From NCBI GenBank assembly GCA_034440575.1, contig JAOTOL010001158.1, positions 186,001-250,000 of the forward strand: 64,000 nt of DNA, in the 5' to 3' direction. Both the position numbers and the translations under genes were made by a program. The notes under the pieces are model-generated. The model had not been told where the DNA came from. It was given only the letters and a program-made list of their open reading frames with translations, and did no database searches. This document shows positions 24,007 through 34,139 of the stretch, in pieces. Origin of the DNA: Imbricaverruca yamaguchii (taxonomy: Eukaryota; Arthropoda; Thecostraca; Neoverrucidae). Position 1 is the stretch's first letter. Every line of letters begins with the position of its first letter.

Positions 24007-27000
24007 TCAATCCGGCACAGGCGTCACCTTGGACAAGTGCCGCCGTAGGTGGCGACCGAAGACTGACGCGGGAACCCGCATCAGCTCGGGTGGCAATGAG
24101 TTGAACATAAGTGGTGGTCTAGACCTAAAACACCTCTTCCCCATCTCAGTGCAGGACCGGGGGACATATAAGTGATTGTCCTGACGGGTGGTTCTGTCAC
24201 GAACCTCCGCCACGGTGGTGAGGTCTTGAGTCAGTGACTCTGGCTCACTATGACGACGCACCTTGTGCGTGAGGCCCAGGGTGTGGTATATGGCTAAGTT
24301 ATGCGCACTGAGCCAGCCCAGTCTCCTCAACAGATCCGAAACATGGTCAATATTTTTTTCGGACGAAAATCCCCTTTGCCAAGTAGTTAAAAAACTTCTT
24401 GAATGTGAAACAGGTTCTATTTGGTTCCGTTACCATACACAGAAATACAGTAGCGGATCTGCAAGAAGACCAGGGCATTGACCAGCGGGGAGATGACAGC
24501 AGGTGGAAGGTGTCCCCTTAGATGCAACAGACCACCAAGAACTCCAAAGTAAAGCCGAGTCACTTCTAAGACGTGCGAGTCCCAGGTGAGCGATTGATCG
24601 AAAATAAGGCCGATATTTTTGCATTCCGAAATGGTGGGTAGATAGTGGTCGCGAAATTTCACCGTGATATCCGGTACGGCACGCACATTTCGTGGGCTGC
24701 CAAAAAGCATTAACTGATTTTTGAACCGTTAATTTTAAGTCCAATTGCTCGAAACTAGATGTCGAGGGAGGCCAAAACTGTTTCCATGTGAGCGACGACG
24801 TTTTGAACGTCATATTTCTTACCACTGACCAAAATTTGGGTGTCGTCGGCGTATTGGATACCACTGCACCTTCGGCGAAGACGCAGTAGAGAAGAGGTCC
24901 GAGAAAAGATCCTTTAACCCGTCCCGTCTCGGGGTGGTCTTCAACCGCCCCCCTTTTTCGCGGATAGCGGACGAACGGAGCGGGGCAGCGCGCCCAAATT
25001 TGGCATACCTTTTCCCACATCAATTTGACATACTGATTCCAAATTTTTAGGTCAGGTCATCTAGGGTCAAGGAGTTGGTCAAGGTCAAGTGAGGTCACCT
25101 CCAAAAAAGTTCAACCAGTCGTCACGCTTTAACGAATACAGATATTTTAATGAAACTTTCTGCGTTTGTTTATCTATACGGATGCTACAAAACGTACGAG
25201 TTGAATTTTAAATTTTGTTTTCGTTTTTGACTACATATAAATTTTGCGTATTTGCCAAATTGCAGATCAAATACAGAATACAGGATACAGATACTGGCTA
25301 AAGTAAGCAGTTTTTATTAGGGAAAGTTGACTTCCAACAACGTTTTTCGGTCTGCATTGGAAAAGGAACATGAACGAAAACTTGAAAACTCAAAATTTTA
25401 AATTTTTTTTTTTTAGACCAGGGCTATGTAATTATAGCACTGGTCGAGTTTGCTGTCCTTTTCTCATTCGAAATCAATTTTGTTTTTTCATATATCCCCA
25501 AAATGAACTCCGCAGTCACAAACATAATGTAAGTCATTAAGAGTCGTAAAACTCTAGCCCCCCTGGTGACGTTACTTTTTAGGGAAAATTCTTTGGGAGG
25601 GAGGACCCGGACCCTACTCGTCGAGCGCTTTTCGATGACACCTCTTTCGTTTTAGTGCGATGCTTAGTTTGGATTTTAGAGGGGAGTCTTCAACCGCCCC
25701 CCCCCCCCCCCGAGACGGGGTGGGAGGATTTGACCGGAAAGACGGCGTGGGTTAAAAAACGCCGATGCTGTTGGGCGACGGGGCAGATTTATGGACAACA
25801 CCCAGACTGTCAGTGAGGCTGACACTCTGGGCGTGGTTCTGAAGATAAGCCGAAAAGCAGGATGTTGTGGAGACTTAATTTGAGAGGAGATCTGAGTGGT
25901 CTGTCACATCAAAACATTTGCTCAAATCCAGCAGGCAGAGAAGGGACACCTCTCCACGGTCACATGCATATAGGATCTGGTCACATATGGATGTCAAGGT
26001 GATTTCCGTAGAATGGCGAGAACGGAAACCGTACTGAGTTGGAGAGAGGAGGTGGTTTTCGAAGAGATAACTATAAAGTTGCTGGTGGACGCACGCACTA
26101 CAATTTTCGCAATGACTGGGACGATGGCGATAGGACGGAAATTGGAAGGGCTAGAGGGATCACCGGTTTTGAAGATGGGATGAACGAGGGAGTGCTTTCA
26201 AGAATCAGGAATGTCGGATTTAGTAATGCTGGAATTCACTAAATGCAGGAGCACCGCATATACTGGGTCAAAGCACACCCTGAACATGTGGATGTTGATG
26301 CCGTCCTCGCCGCAGGCCGACCAGCCGTTCATCCCAAATACGACGGATCACAGCTCTGATAACGACAACGGCACCATGGCAAACGCACAGGCACCGACAC
26401 ACGGCAAACGGCAGAGAATACTCGGCGTCGCTCTCATATTCCTAACCTCGTCAGCCACACAAGGGCCCACGCGAACACAAAATCGGTTAAGGTCATCAGC
26501 TGTCGCATAGGGCAGCTCGCAAATGGTCTGCTTACCGCAGACGAATGACCTGATATGGCGCCACATTGACCTCCGCCCATCCTCACGGATGCGGCGCCGA
26601 ACATCGTCGCTGCCATCCCGCCTTATCGCCGATCGTACAGCTCGGTTGGCCTCCCTGCACTCCTTAGACTGGTATCCATAGACAGCCAGCGCACCACGAC
26701 CGGGACACATTTTAAGCTTTCGTTCCATCCGATACAATCAGGGCGCTAGGGTTCCTAATTTTAGCAGTCCTTATGGGAGCATGAAAACCAATGATGGGTA
26801 AAAAGATAGCTAGAAACAGTCCCACTTGAGCGTGACGGAGGGAGAATTGAAAACAGAACTCCAGTCAGCCAAAACAAGATCATGAAGCAAAGCATTTGGA
26901 TCTGCACGGCCAAAGCACCGGGAGCGAACAGTGGCACTGTTCAGCCTGGATCTAGGCATATTGACAGAAACACGAACTAATCCATTCGGACTAAAGTTGC

Positions 27001-27650
27001 AAAATTGTGTTCGGCAGTGCTTCACAATGTCATGACAGTTTGAAAAACTACGTCAAGAAGAGAGCCAGTCGAATAGGTGGGCGAGGCCACACACTGAGAC
27101 GAGTAATTAAAAAATAAAATCTGATAGAGTACGCCTGCCTGGATCTGAGTCTGATTTCTGCAAGTCATAATTGAAATATCCGCAAATAAAAAGTTTGGAC
27201 TTGGGATAGTCCACAATAACTCGTTGAAATTGAGTTTCCAGGTCTGCGAAGTCCGCTTTCAGGTCTGTCACATTCCGTCTCGGTGGACGGTATGCGGTGC
27301 ACATGATGAACCGGCGTTTATTGTCCGGCTTAACCAACATCCACAACGTCTCCAGCTTGCTGTTAGGATGGCTGACAGCCGTGATGATTTTCAGGGGAGA
27401 CGCGCTGATGCCGTCCCTGGCGGCCAGCGCCACTCCGCCATACCTCGTCCGTCGGGGCGATTGGCCCGGTACAGCTGGTACCCAGGCAGCAGCAGCAGTC
27501 TATTGGGTGTCGCAGGCTTCAGCTAGGTTTCGGCCAGGTATATGATGTCATATTTGTTTCGGTGCAGTATGTCAGAAAGTTCCAATAACTTGAGCTCAAT
27601 GCTTCTGATGTCATGCCAATGGTGAGACCTGAACCGGAACCTGGCCACAA
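24007..27650 (-). pseudogene. CR1-like ORF2 (endonuclease + reverse transcriptase)
   Basis: An intact ORF2 protein nicks target DNA and copies element RNA at the nick. Endonuclease motifs seen on the minus strand are KYDIIYLAET near 27,545, then CTAYRPPR near 27,300 and LFICGYFNYDL near 27,190. In the last of these the usual GDFN reads GYFN, so a catalytic Asp is changed. The linker has LPYATADDLNRFCVRVGP near 26,500. The polymerase has QYGFRSRHSTEITL near 26,030 and LLDLSKCFD near 25,925. After the insertion come GSFLGPLLYCVF near 24,900 and the catalytic YADDTQI near 24,845. The C-terminal part includes LFGSPRNVR near 24,705 and LYVPRSCTEMGKRCF near 24,150. Frameshifts near 24,860 and 24,720 and several stops make it inactive. 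Confidence 0.8.
24914..25755. mobile_element. TTAA-bounded non-autonomous element inside the CR1-like LINE
   Basis: The 842-bp segment is bounded by TTAA at 24,914-24,917 and 25,752-25,755. Its ends are imperfect inverted repeats: left CCCGTCCCGTCTCGG, right (reverse complement) CCCACGCCGTCTTTCCGG. A direct repeat GTCTTCAACCGCCCCCC lies near each end, and a poly-C run lies at 25,695-25,710. Removing the segment with one TTAA brings the two halves of the LINE polymerase together, one base out of frame in a T run. It encodes no transposase. TTAA target sites are the mark of piggyBac-type elements, so a piggyBac-mobilised MITE is the likeliest reading. A related copy lies at 14,030-14,660. Confidence 0.75.
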
Positions 27651-27869
27651 GTTTCTTTCTCGGCGTTGGGCACCTTTGCTCCCCCGCTTCCTTGCGCCGG
27701 GCGCGCGCCTGCCGCGCCTGCTCCGGCGAGGGTGGCCGCCGGAGCTCGCTGAGAGGCCGCCTGGCAGTGATTGCCCGGCGCCGGCGGGCACGCAGTCACC
27801 CAGCGAGGTGGCGCTGCCTTCAAGGTCACAGAGACGGGTGCGAATCGAGTGTCGGACATAGTCAGGCGG

Positions 27870-28437
27870 GGGCAGGCGAGCAGCAGGGGCCGCAACCATC
27901 ACGAGTGCGCGCACCACAGCCAGCGGCACAGCGAGTAGCAGGGGCCGCAACCATCACGAGTGCGCGCACCACAGCTAGCGGCACAGCGAGCAGCAGGGGC
28001 CGCAACCATCACGAGTGCGCGCACCACAGCCAGCGGCACAGCGAGCAGCAGGGGCCGCAACCATCACGAGTGCGCGTACCACAGCCAGCGGCACAGCGAG
28101 CAGCAGGGGCCGCAACCATCACGAGTGCGCGCACCACAGCCAGCGGCACAGCGAGCAGCCGGGGCCGCAACCATCACGAGTGCGCGCACCACAGCCAGCG
28201 GCACAGCGAGCAGCAGGGGCCGCAACCATCACGAGTGCGCGCACCACAGCCAGCGGCACAGCGAGCAGCAGGGGCCGCAACCATCACGAGTGCGCGCACC
28301 ACAGCCAGCGGCACAGCGAGCAGCAGGGGCCGCAACCATCACGAGTGCGCGCACCACAGCCAGCGGCACAGCGAGCAGCAGGGGCCGCAACCATCACGAG
28401 TGCGCGCACCAGAGCCAGCGGCACAACGAGCCGCAGT
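27870..28437. repeat. 55-bp minisatellite, about 10 copies, at the 5' end of the CR1-like LINE
   Basis: The unit (55 bp) begins GGGGCCGCAACCATCACGAG and contains GCGCACCACAGCCAGCGGCA. Copies are more than 95% identical by eye. The open frames across it (for example 27,692-28,474 +) cycle with a 55-residue period and are not taken as genes. The array sits directly upstream of the minus-strand ORF2. Confidence 0.92.
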
Positions 28438-28439
28438 AA

Positions 28440-29435
28440 GTCACGGTAACTGTGATAACGCATCAGTCCCATGATGCGAATAAAGACGACAATGTCCGTC
28501 GTCGTTTGTCAGCTGGTAAACGTTGATCGCCGTCCTCCGGTAGAGCCGGATCGACGCTACTCAACTCGCTCACGTCACATCCCCCCTCCACACACTCACA
28601 AGGACTGGCACCAGAGACATGGGTGGGGCGAGAAGCGCCGGCGCTGCGACCCGACCCTGGTAGCGTGGCGGGAGCGACTCCCACCAGCGCAGAGGCGCTA
28701 CTTCCGACCCTCTGTCACGCTGATGATTAGGCAGCCTGCACCGACAAGTCGGTTCAGGTCGACACTGGAGGCTCGGCTCACGAGGTGAAACACTGCCGCC
28801 AGGCGTCACCCCCCCCGAACGGCCAGGTCAGGTCACCAAGGTCAGCCTGTTGTGACAGGCCAATTAAGTCGACCGCACAGGTCAGGAGGGCATCGACGGC
28901 AGACGGATCCGGGCAGTGACTAGTTCGCCCCATCGGCCAGTCACCGTGTGTCACCTGTACCCCTTCCTCGCTGGCTGATGGTGTGTGTGGGGGAGGGGCA
29001 GCCGGCCACGCGCCGACCGACAGACACCTCCGGTGTCACCCCAGCCCGTATACCACCCCAGCGTAACTATGTAATATCGTCGGCACCGGCCAACGGCCAT
29101 CTCACGGCTTTATTAAATTTGCCGCCGATATTGTTCCATTTTGAACAGTGTCACGCGCGCCGGGTACTGATGCCGGCGGGGATGGACGGTGCGCCGACTT
29201 CGGCCGATGTGCCAATCAGCTAGCTGGACATGCACTGGTTCACGAAGGAACATGGCGGATACCGACCGCCGGCACTGCTCAGCAACGCCAGCAAAAATCA
29301 CCAAGGTCATCAGACTTCGTACTGAGGCTCACCAAAACGCCTATCATTGCGCTGAAACTTTGCACACAACGTATGCTGGCACCCTATTTTCTATTCGGTT
29401 TCACATAGTCGTTGAGGGTACAATCGGTCACGGGA
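28440..29435. other. GC-rich, no recognised gene
   Basis: AGGTCA-type words cluster at 28,826-28,885 (CAGGTCAGGTCACCAAGGTCA and ACAGGTCAGG). Nothing coding was recognised. Confidence 0.45.
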
Positions 29436-29436
29436 T

Positions 29437-30414
29437 TTAACACGCGCCCTGCAAGGGGGGGGGTGGGCAATTCCGTCCACCCCTCCGGCTTTTCGTACAA
29501 CACTCAAGATTTTACCGGTCGATATACACAATTTTTATATACCTGCTTAGAAATGATCGGCACGTTGTTTAAAGTAGGAAAAATAAATCGGACAACAAAT
29601 TTTCGAGCTAGGGGTCGCTAAAGTAAAAAATAATCCCAGCGCCGAATCACAAACATCGGCTCTGATCCGCTTCCAGTATATTGGGAAAAGGGAACTGTTC
29701 TTAGCAACACTAGCGACTTGTTTGATGTATGTTGTGCTACATAATTTCAGTCATGTTAGGTCACTGAGGTCAATGCAGGTCAAGTTCATGGCACATTAAT
29801 GGGACCAAACTTGGTCAACTGGAATGGTGTCTTACATGCAAATGATTGGCATGCGATTGATGTCACTTTGCGTGCTACTCCATACAAATCCTGAACTATT
29901 GTTTGTCAGTGTGTACCTAAGCCTTTCTATACTATATTCACGTACTTCACTCCTTTCTTTACGAAACCGATTGCACCAGCCGTCCAACGGAGCAGTCCGG
30001 CGGACGGACCGGTTCCGGTAATTGGAGCAGGTAATGACCTGATATAAAGTGCTGCTATATAGGTGACCTGGGGTCAAATGTCGGGTCTAGCATCTGTATT
30101 GTATTATTAGCAATGTCCAAAACATCTTTTATGCCCACTTTGGAGCATTTAAACACAGTCACACTGATCCACAACAATGGCAAGTCAAGCCACACAAAAC
30201 CAGAAAGTTTGACATTTTAACCTCATTTGACCTTGGAGGTATTGACCTAAGGTCATGAAATTTGCACACACAATAGAGTTCACTATCGTACCCATCCACC
30301 CCGCGAATTTCCTTGCTCCAGCTTTAATAGAAGCCGAAATCTTTTGGGGCGGAATCCGCCCCCCCCCCCATCCAGTGCGCGTAACTTTCAGATGCCCTCC
30401 AGGGCGCGCGTTAA
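29437..30414. mobile_element. second TTAA-bounded non-autonomous element
   Basis: The 978-bp segment is flanked by TTAA at 29,437-29,440 and 30,411-30,414. Its inverted ends match well: left CACGCGCCCTGCAAGGG, right (reverse complement) CGCGCGCCCTGGAGGGC. A G run lies just inside the left end and a C run inside the right end. No transposase frame is present. The interior carries AGGTCA-type half-sites at about 29,758-29,788 and 30,220-30,256. The TTAA duplication again points to piggyBac-type mobilisation. Confidence 0.7.
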
Positions 30415-30417
30415 GCC

Positions 30418-31040
30418 ATCGAAAACTTGAGTGTCACACTAGAAGTATCAATGAACAACTAACAATGAAAACAATGAACAATGAACATGTACCAACCAAC
30501 AAGAACAAGTAACACGTCAGCATCATCTAGCATGATACGCAGCCATAAGGTCTTATGTTAACGGATAGAGGAAGATATGTGCAACAGAAGATAAATTAAT
30601 TAGACTTCAGTTGGATAGCGTTCGACCTCATGATATCGTGACTTTTTACTGAGGTGTAAGCCCCAAAATAGTCGTACTTTTAACACAAATTGTTTACTGA
30701 ACTGTACCCAATACATTGTTCCATCGACGCCCACACCTTTTATGGGACTCGAACTCTGCAAGAAGGTTAAAAGATCAATTCCCAGGGACATAGCTGACCT
30801 CATATTGGTCACTTCCGCATGTGGTCGAGAGCACGTTCAATATAGATGTCATATGGAAGCCCTCGAATCCGTTCGTATCAGATGATGGCATAGCAAGGTG
30901 CGTAAGAAGTCGCATATGTCACATGTAATAAGGTGACCTGACTCCAAATCGGAGGCTTGGTCGTATTACACAAGGTGCTTAATATGGACGAGAGAGGATA
31001 AATATGAAATAGAGCATGTAATTCATCAGACATCAGCAAG
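30418..31040. other. no recognised feature
   Basis: AT-rich flank. Repeats of ACAATGAACA occur at 30,448-30,490. Confidence 0.45.
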
Positions 31041-31049
31041 CTTTAAACA

Positions 31050-31925
31050 TCAAAAGTTTCGAAACTCTTCATCAGGAAGCTTTAAACGTCCTAACCTCAG
31101 CCCTACTTCAATGTTATTCACAAAGATGATAAATAAGTAGACCTAGAATGGTGCCCTGCGGCACACTAGACAGAACATCCTTTCCATTCCTACATGCACT
31201 GAATTTACTTTACTTTACCATTTACTTCCTTTGCCTTAACCGTGCTTCAATGCAACCTGCAACTTTACCATGAATCGCGTGCTGCTACAGCTAATGGATT
31301 GCATATGTGTGAGGACACTTTCCAAAGTTTAAATATACTACACATACCCCGCTATCAATGTTCTTAGTAACATACTTTATGAATTCTAGAGGGTTTGCTG
31401 AGCAAGATCTCCCAGGTCAAAATCCATGTTGAGGATCTGTTAAAAGGCCATGCCTATCAAGACAATGCCGAACATTTTCCTTGACAAGTTTTACAAACAC
31501 TTCATAAACTAGCGAGGTGGAGCTAACTGGCCAGTCAATTCAAACTGAGTTTATATTCCCTTTATGAAAATTGGTACTACAGTGCACTTCGCCAAAATTC
31601 AGGTACTTCAGAATACTCACAGGACCACCTACAAATGATACCAAGAGTCACAAAGTCATAGTGTTCAGACCTAATAAGAGCCACAACGGCCCATCGAGGT
31701 TAAGTATGTAAGGGGAAGAAACCACAACCCTGGCGTAGGGGAAGATGAATCCCTGAAACTTGAGCACACTGAACCCTAGCAAAACCTTCAGCGCTTTCAA
31801 ATGCACTTGATTTCTCTTCAGTAAACACTGATGAGAATTGCTTGCGTCGAAACCCTACTACATCATATAACTTCAGCCATGCAGGAGCGAGGGAATACGA
31901 TTTTTGGTGCGTTACATTCACCAAA
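31050..31925 (-). pseudogene. CR1/L2-like LINE fragment (linker plus start of RT)
   Basis: On the minus strand, in order: a linker with FSSVFTEEKSSAFESAEGF near 31,830, then LLTDPQHGF near 31,440-31,410. Next are GRSCSANPLEFI near 31,400 and a VVYLNF piece near 31,340. Last is SSVPQGTILG near 31,170, the block just before the catalytic box. It stops soon after a VNNIE segment near 31,115, so the catalytic YADD box is missing. Stops interrupt the frame. The VPQG/VNNIE wording resembles the LINE at 59,945-60,990, possibly the same family. Confidence 0.7.
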
Positions 31926-31929
31926 TTGC

Positions 31930-32380
31930 ATTACTAAAGGCAGACATAAAAATCATCCCACCCTGGGACTGAACTCAAGATGCCGAGACACTAATCAAAC
32001 ACTTCACCTATTCGTCATCGGAACGGATGGCAAGAGCCTAATGTGGTGTGAGGCGTACGGAAAGCTGTTCACACTCGAAAAGCCACCTCAGGCCCCCGTT
32101 ATTGAACGAAAATTCTTTTTCCTTCACTTCGTACTTCAGGAACAATATTGCATGGAAGTTGGTAGATCTTAAACTTCATCCATGGTGCGTTCAGTATTAT
32201 CTGTTTGCCATATACCAAGAGCCGCTGATCACTCCGCCCTCTTCGCCACCGGATCCGAGTAGGAATTCCCTCCACTCACGACACCTGCTGACCATCCCTC
32301 GACTCCAGACCATGCACGTGATGCCTCAACTCTCGATACAATCGCTGATGACTCGCGCCGGAACATTCTTTTCGATGATG
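31930..32380. other. no recognised feature
   Basis: Junction region between the CR1/L2-like fragment and an ORF1-like fragment. No identifiable domain was seen. Confidence 0.4.
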
Positions 32381-32382
32381 TC

Positions 32383-32748
32383 ATGGACGCTCTTTGTTCC
32401 TCGCCGACCCTTGCTCGTCCCAAGACCACGACCTCTCCTCGCAATCCGGACCAGACCACCACCCTCCATGCCGTTGACCCACGCTCGAACAAGACCACAC
32501 CCTCTCAACCTGAATCTATCCAGCCCATCGAACCTTATCTCGACAGTGCTGGGTGGTTTGTAGTTGTCAAGCCTGTCCAGGAATCTGCATCCTTCCGCTG
32601 TATTAACGTTTTCTGGCCGACCAAGCAACTCCTTGCCGTCTGCTTCTTGACCAATCCGGACATAGAAGCCCCAGCCAATGGAACCCTCGTCATTAAAACC
32701 CCAACCAGAGCCAAGACCAAAGCCCTCCTCCGTCCCACCACATTTTGT
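32383..32748 (+). pseudogene. repeated ORF1/gag-like fragment of a retroelement
   Basis: A frame with the segment VFWPTKQLLAVCFLTNPD (near 32,605-32,660) and a basic, proline-rich tail is clearly homologous to the minus-strand frame at 55,400-55,700 (VFWPTKQLLIVCFLANPD). The second copy continues into a zinc-knuckle region typical of non-LTR ORF1 proteins, so this piece is probably ORF1 of a LINE. It abuts the zinc-knuckle coding region of the older gypsy element without a clear boundary, so it could instead be that element's gag. Confidence 0.55.
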
Positions 32749-32759
32749 GGTAGGAAGAA

Positions 32760-33849
32760 CGTCAAAAGGCAAATTTTGCTATGCCTGTGGACGACAGGGT
32801 CATATTTCGACAGATGACGTGTGTCCAGCGAAAGGACAAAAATGCATGAAATGTGGGACCTTGGGACATTTTGCTGTGAAATGCAAAAAGCAGGTCAGAG
32901 CAGTAAGCGCTGTTGAATCGGGCACTGTGCATATTCTTGCTGTTGAGCAGAATGATTTTGTCTTGAAAATGAAGATTAAGATACGAGGCTGTTGGATGGA
33001 TGTGTTTGTGAACACCGGTGCAGCCGTGTCCATCACTTCACAACGGATTTATGAGAATGTTATGTGTCACATTCCTCTGAAATCCACGACAGCCAGCCTG
33101 CAAGCGTACGGAGGCGGTCAGCTGATGGTGGCTGGAGTCATCTCGGTAACGGTAGACGGTGGACGGCGGTACGCCGCTCCTCGGCATGGACCTGCAGAGA
33201 AGTCTGCGTATCTCCGTCAAGCACGGATCAGCTGGGTGCGCCGTGAATCAGCCAGGGACCAGCGCAGAGATCACGTCAGAGGGTGAGGGCGAGAATATCC
33301 TGCCACCCATCAAGGGCTTCGTACAGAGTCCAGCTTCGATGGTTGGTTATTGGTTTTACGACACATCGACCGTTGAGTCATGTAGCGTCGCCAATCTCCC
33401 ACGCCGATTGGTCGCGAGCGAAGAGTAGCGACAGGTGAGACTCGAACCCACAACCTTTCGATTGTGAGACAAACAACTTACCCCTAGGCTGCTCATCCCC
33501 GAGTCCAGCTTCGTGAAGACGCCATTCCGGTGCAGGAGAAGCTGCGACCAGTGCCGTTTGCCCTTCGAGAGGAGTTGAAACGCCATCTGCAGAACTGGAG
33601 GACTAGCATATCACCAAGAGAGTCGACGTATCACGTGGATTTCTCCCATCGTCGTCTTCAGGCGCCAATCTGGTCAGCTCACACAGTGTATTGATCTCCA
33701 CGATGTTGATAGGACAGTATCAACCAGCTGGTACCCAGTGCCGGATATGCAGGACATGCTGGACCAGTTAGTGGGAGTGAAAGTATTCTCGACTCTCGAC
33801 ATGTAATCAGCTTATCATCAGCTCGTGCTTCACGAGGAGTCTAGAAACT
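32760..33849 (+). pseudogene. older gypsy: gag zinc knuckles, protease and N-terminal RT
   Basis: Two zinc knuckles occur: CYACGRQGHISTDDVC near 32,780-32,825 and CMKCGTLGHFAVKC near 32,844-32,885. The protease follows near 33,000: its active-site motif reads VNTGA (Asn codon at 33,011) where aspartic proteases need D-T/S-G, so it should be inactive. A LGMDLQ.L.I segment near 33,180 lies in a second frame. After the SINE come VPFALREEL near 33,555 and KVFSTLDM near 33,785, followed at once by a stop in what is normally the (L)DLxSAYHQ block. At least two frameshifts and one stop occur. Confidence 0.82.
33339..33500 (-). mobile_element. tRNA-derived SINE (family 1) with 13-bp target duplication
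   Basis: On the minus strand it starts GGGGATGAGCAGCCTAGGGG (A-box-like). A B box GGGTTCGAGTCTC lies near 33,435, and an unrelated tail ends in AAAACCAATAACCAACCAT. It is flanked by GAGTCCAGCTTCG at 33,326-33,338 and 33,501-33,513, an exact 13-bp duplication. The duplicated sequence is part of the older gypsy, so the SINE inserted after it. Transcription would be by RNA polymerase III from the internal boxes. Confidence 0.9.
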
Positions 33850-34110
33850 TGTAGTGAGCTGGTGCTGGAGCTGGCCATGCTGGTGCAGGGCCGCCGGCGC
33901 CGGTGGAGCCGGTGTCACGTTGCACTCGGCGCCGTCAGCGGTTTCTGCAGCGCGGTCTGTGGTTGGGGCGGCTAGGTCGGCGGCGCGCGGGGGTGACTGC
34001 CGGCAGTTCGTCGAGGGGACGCGTGGCCGGTGCTCGTGGCTGGGTCGCCGGACACTGCCAATACACGTCCTTCCCCGTGCTCGGCACTTACTTTCTAATC
34101 GGCAACTACA
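33850..34110 (+). repeat. 5' LTR of the young element
   Basis: 261 bp with TGTAGT...ACTACA ends. It matches the 3' LTR except for two substitutions (A/C near 33,909 and G/T near 34,023 against the 3' copy), about 99.2% identity. No canonical TGG primer site follows: the next bases are AGCTATTTCGGCCATAC. Confidence 0.93.
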
Positions 34111-34139
34111 AGCTATTTCGGCCATACATTGCGAATACT

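Larger units (their letters stand above)
23848..27860 (-). mobile_element. CR1-like non-LTR retrotransposon, near full length but broken
   Basis: Read on the minus strand, the order is endonuclease, linker, reverse transcriptase, 3' UTR. The endonuclease begins near 27,640 and extends to about 26,815. The linker is at 26,740-26,350 and the polymerase at about 26,240-24,420, followed by the C-terminal domain and a 3' UTR to 23,848. The 3' end is shared with 11,645-11,880. An 842-bp TTAA-bounded element (24,914-25,755) sits inside the polymerase just before its GS.LGPL block. A 55-bp tandem array adjoins the 5' end. Stops and frameshifts occur throughout. Confidence 0.85.

Noticed and set aside
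27692..28474. 260-codon Ala/Arg/Gln-rich frame
   Set aside because: It is the 55-bp array read in rotating frames. It overlaps the 5' end of a LINE on the other strand.
33424..33500. tRNA gene on the minus strand
   Set aside because: A and B boxes are present, but the unit has an extra non-tRNA body and a target-site duplication, so it is a SINE.
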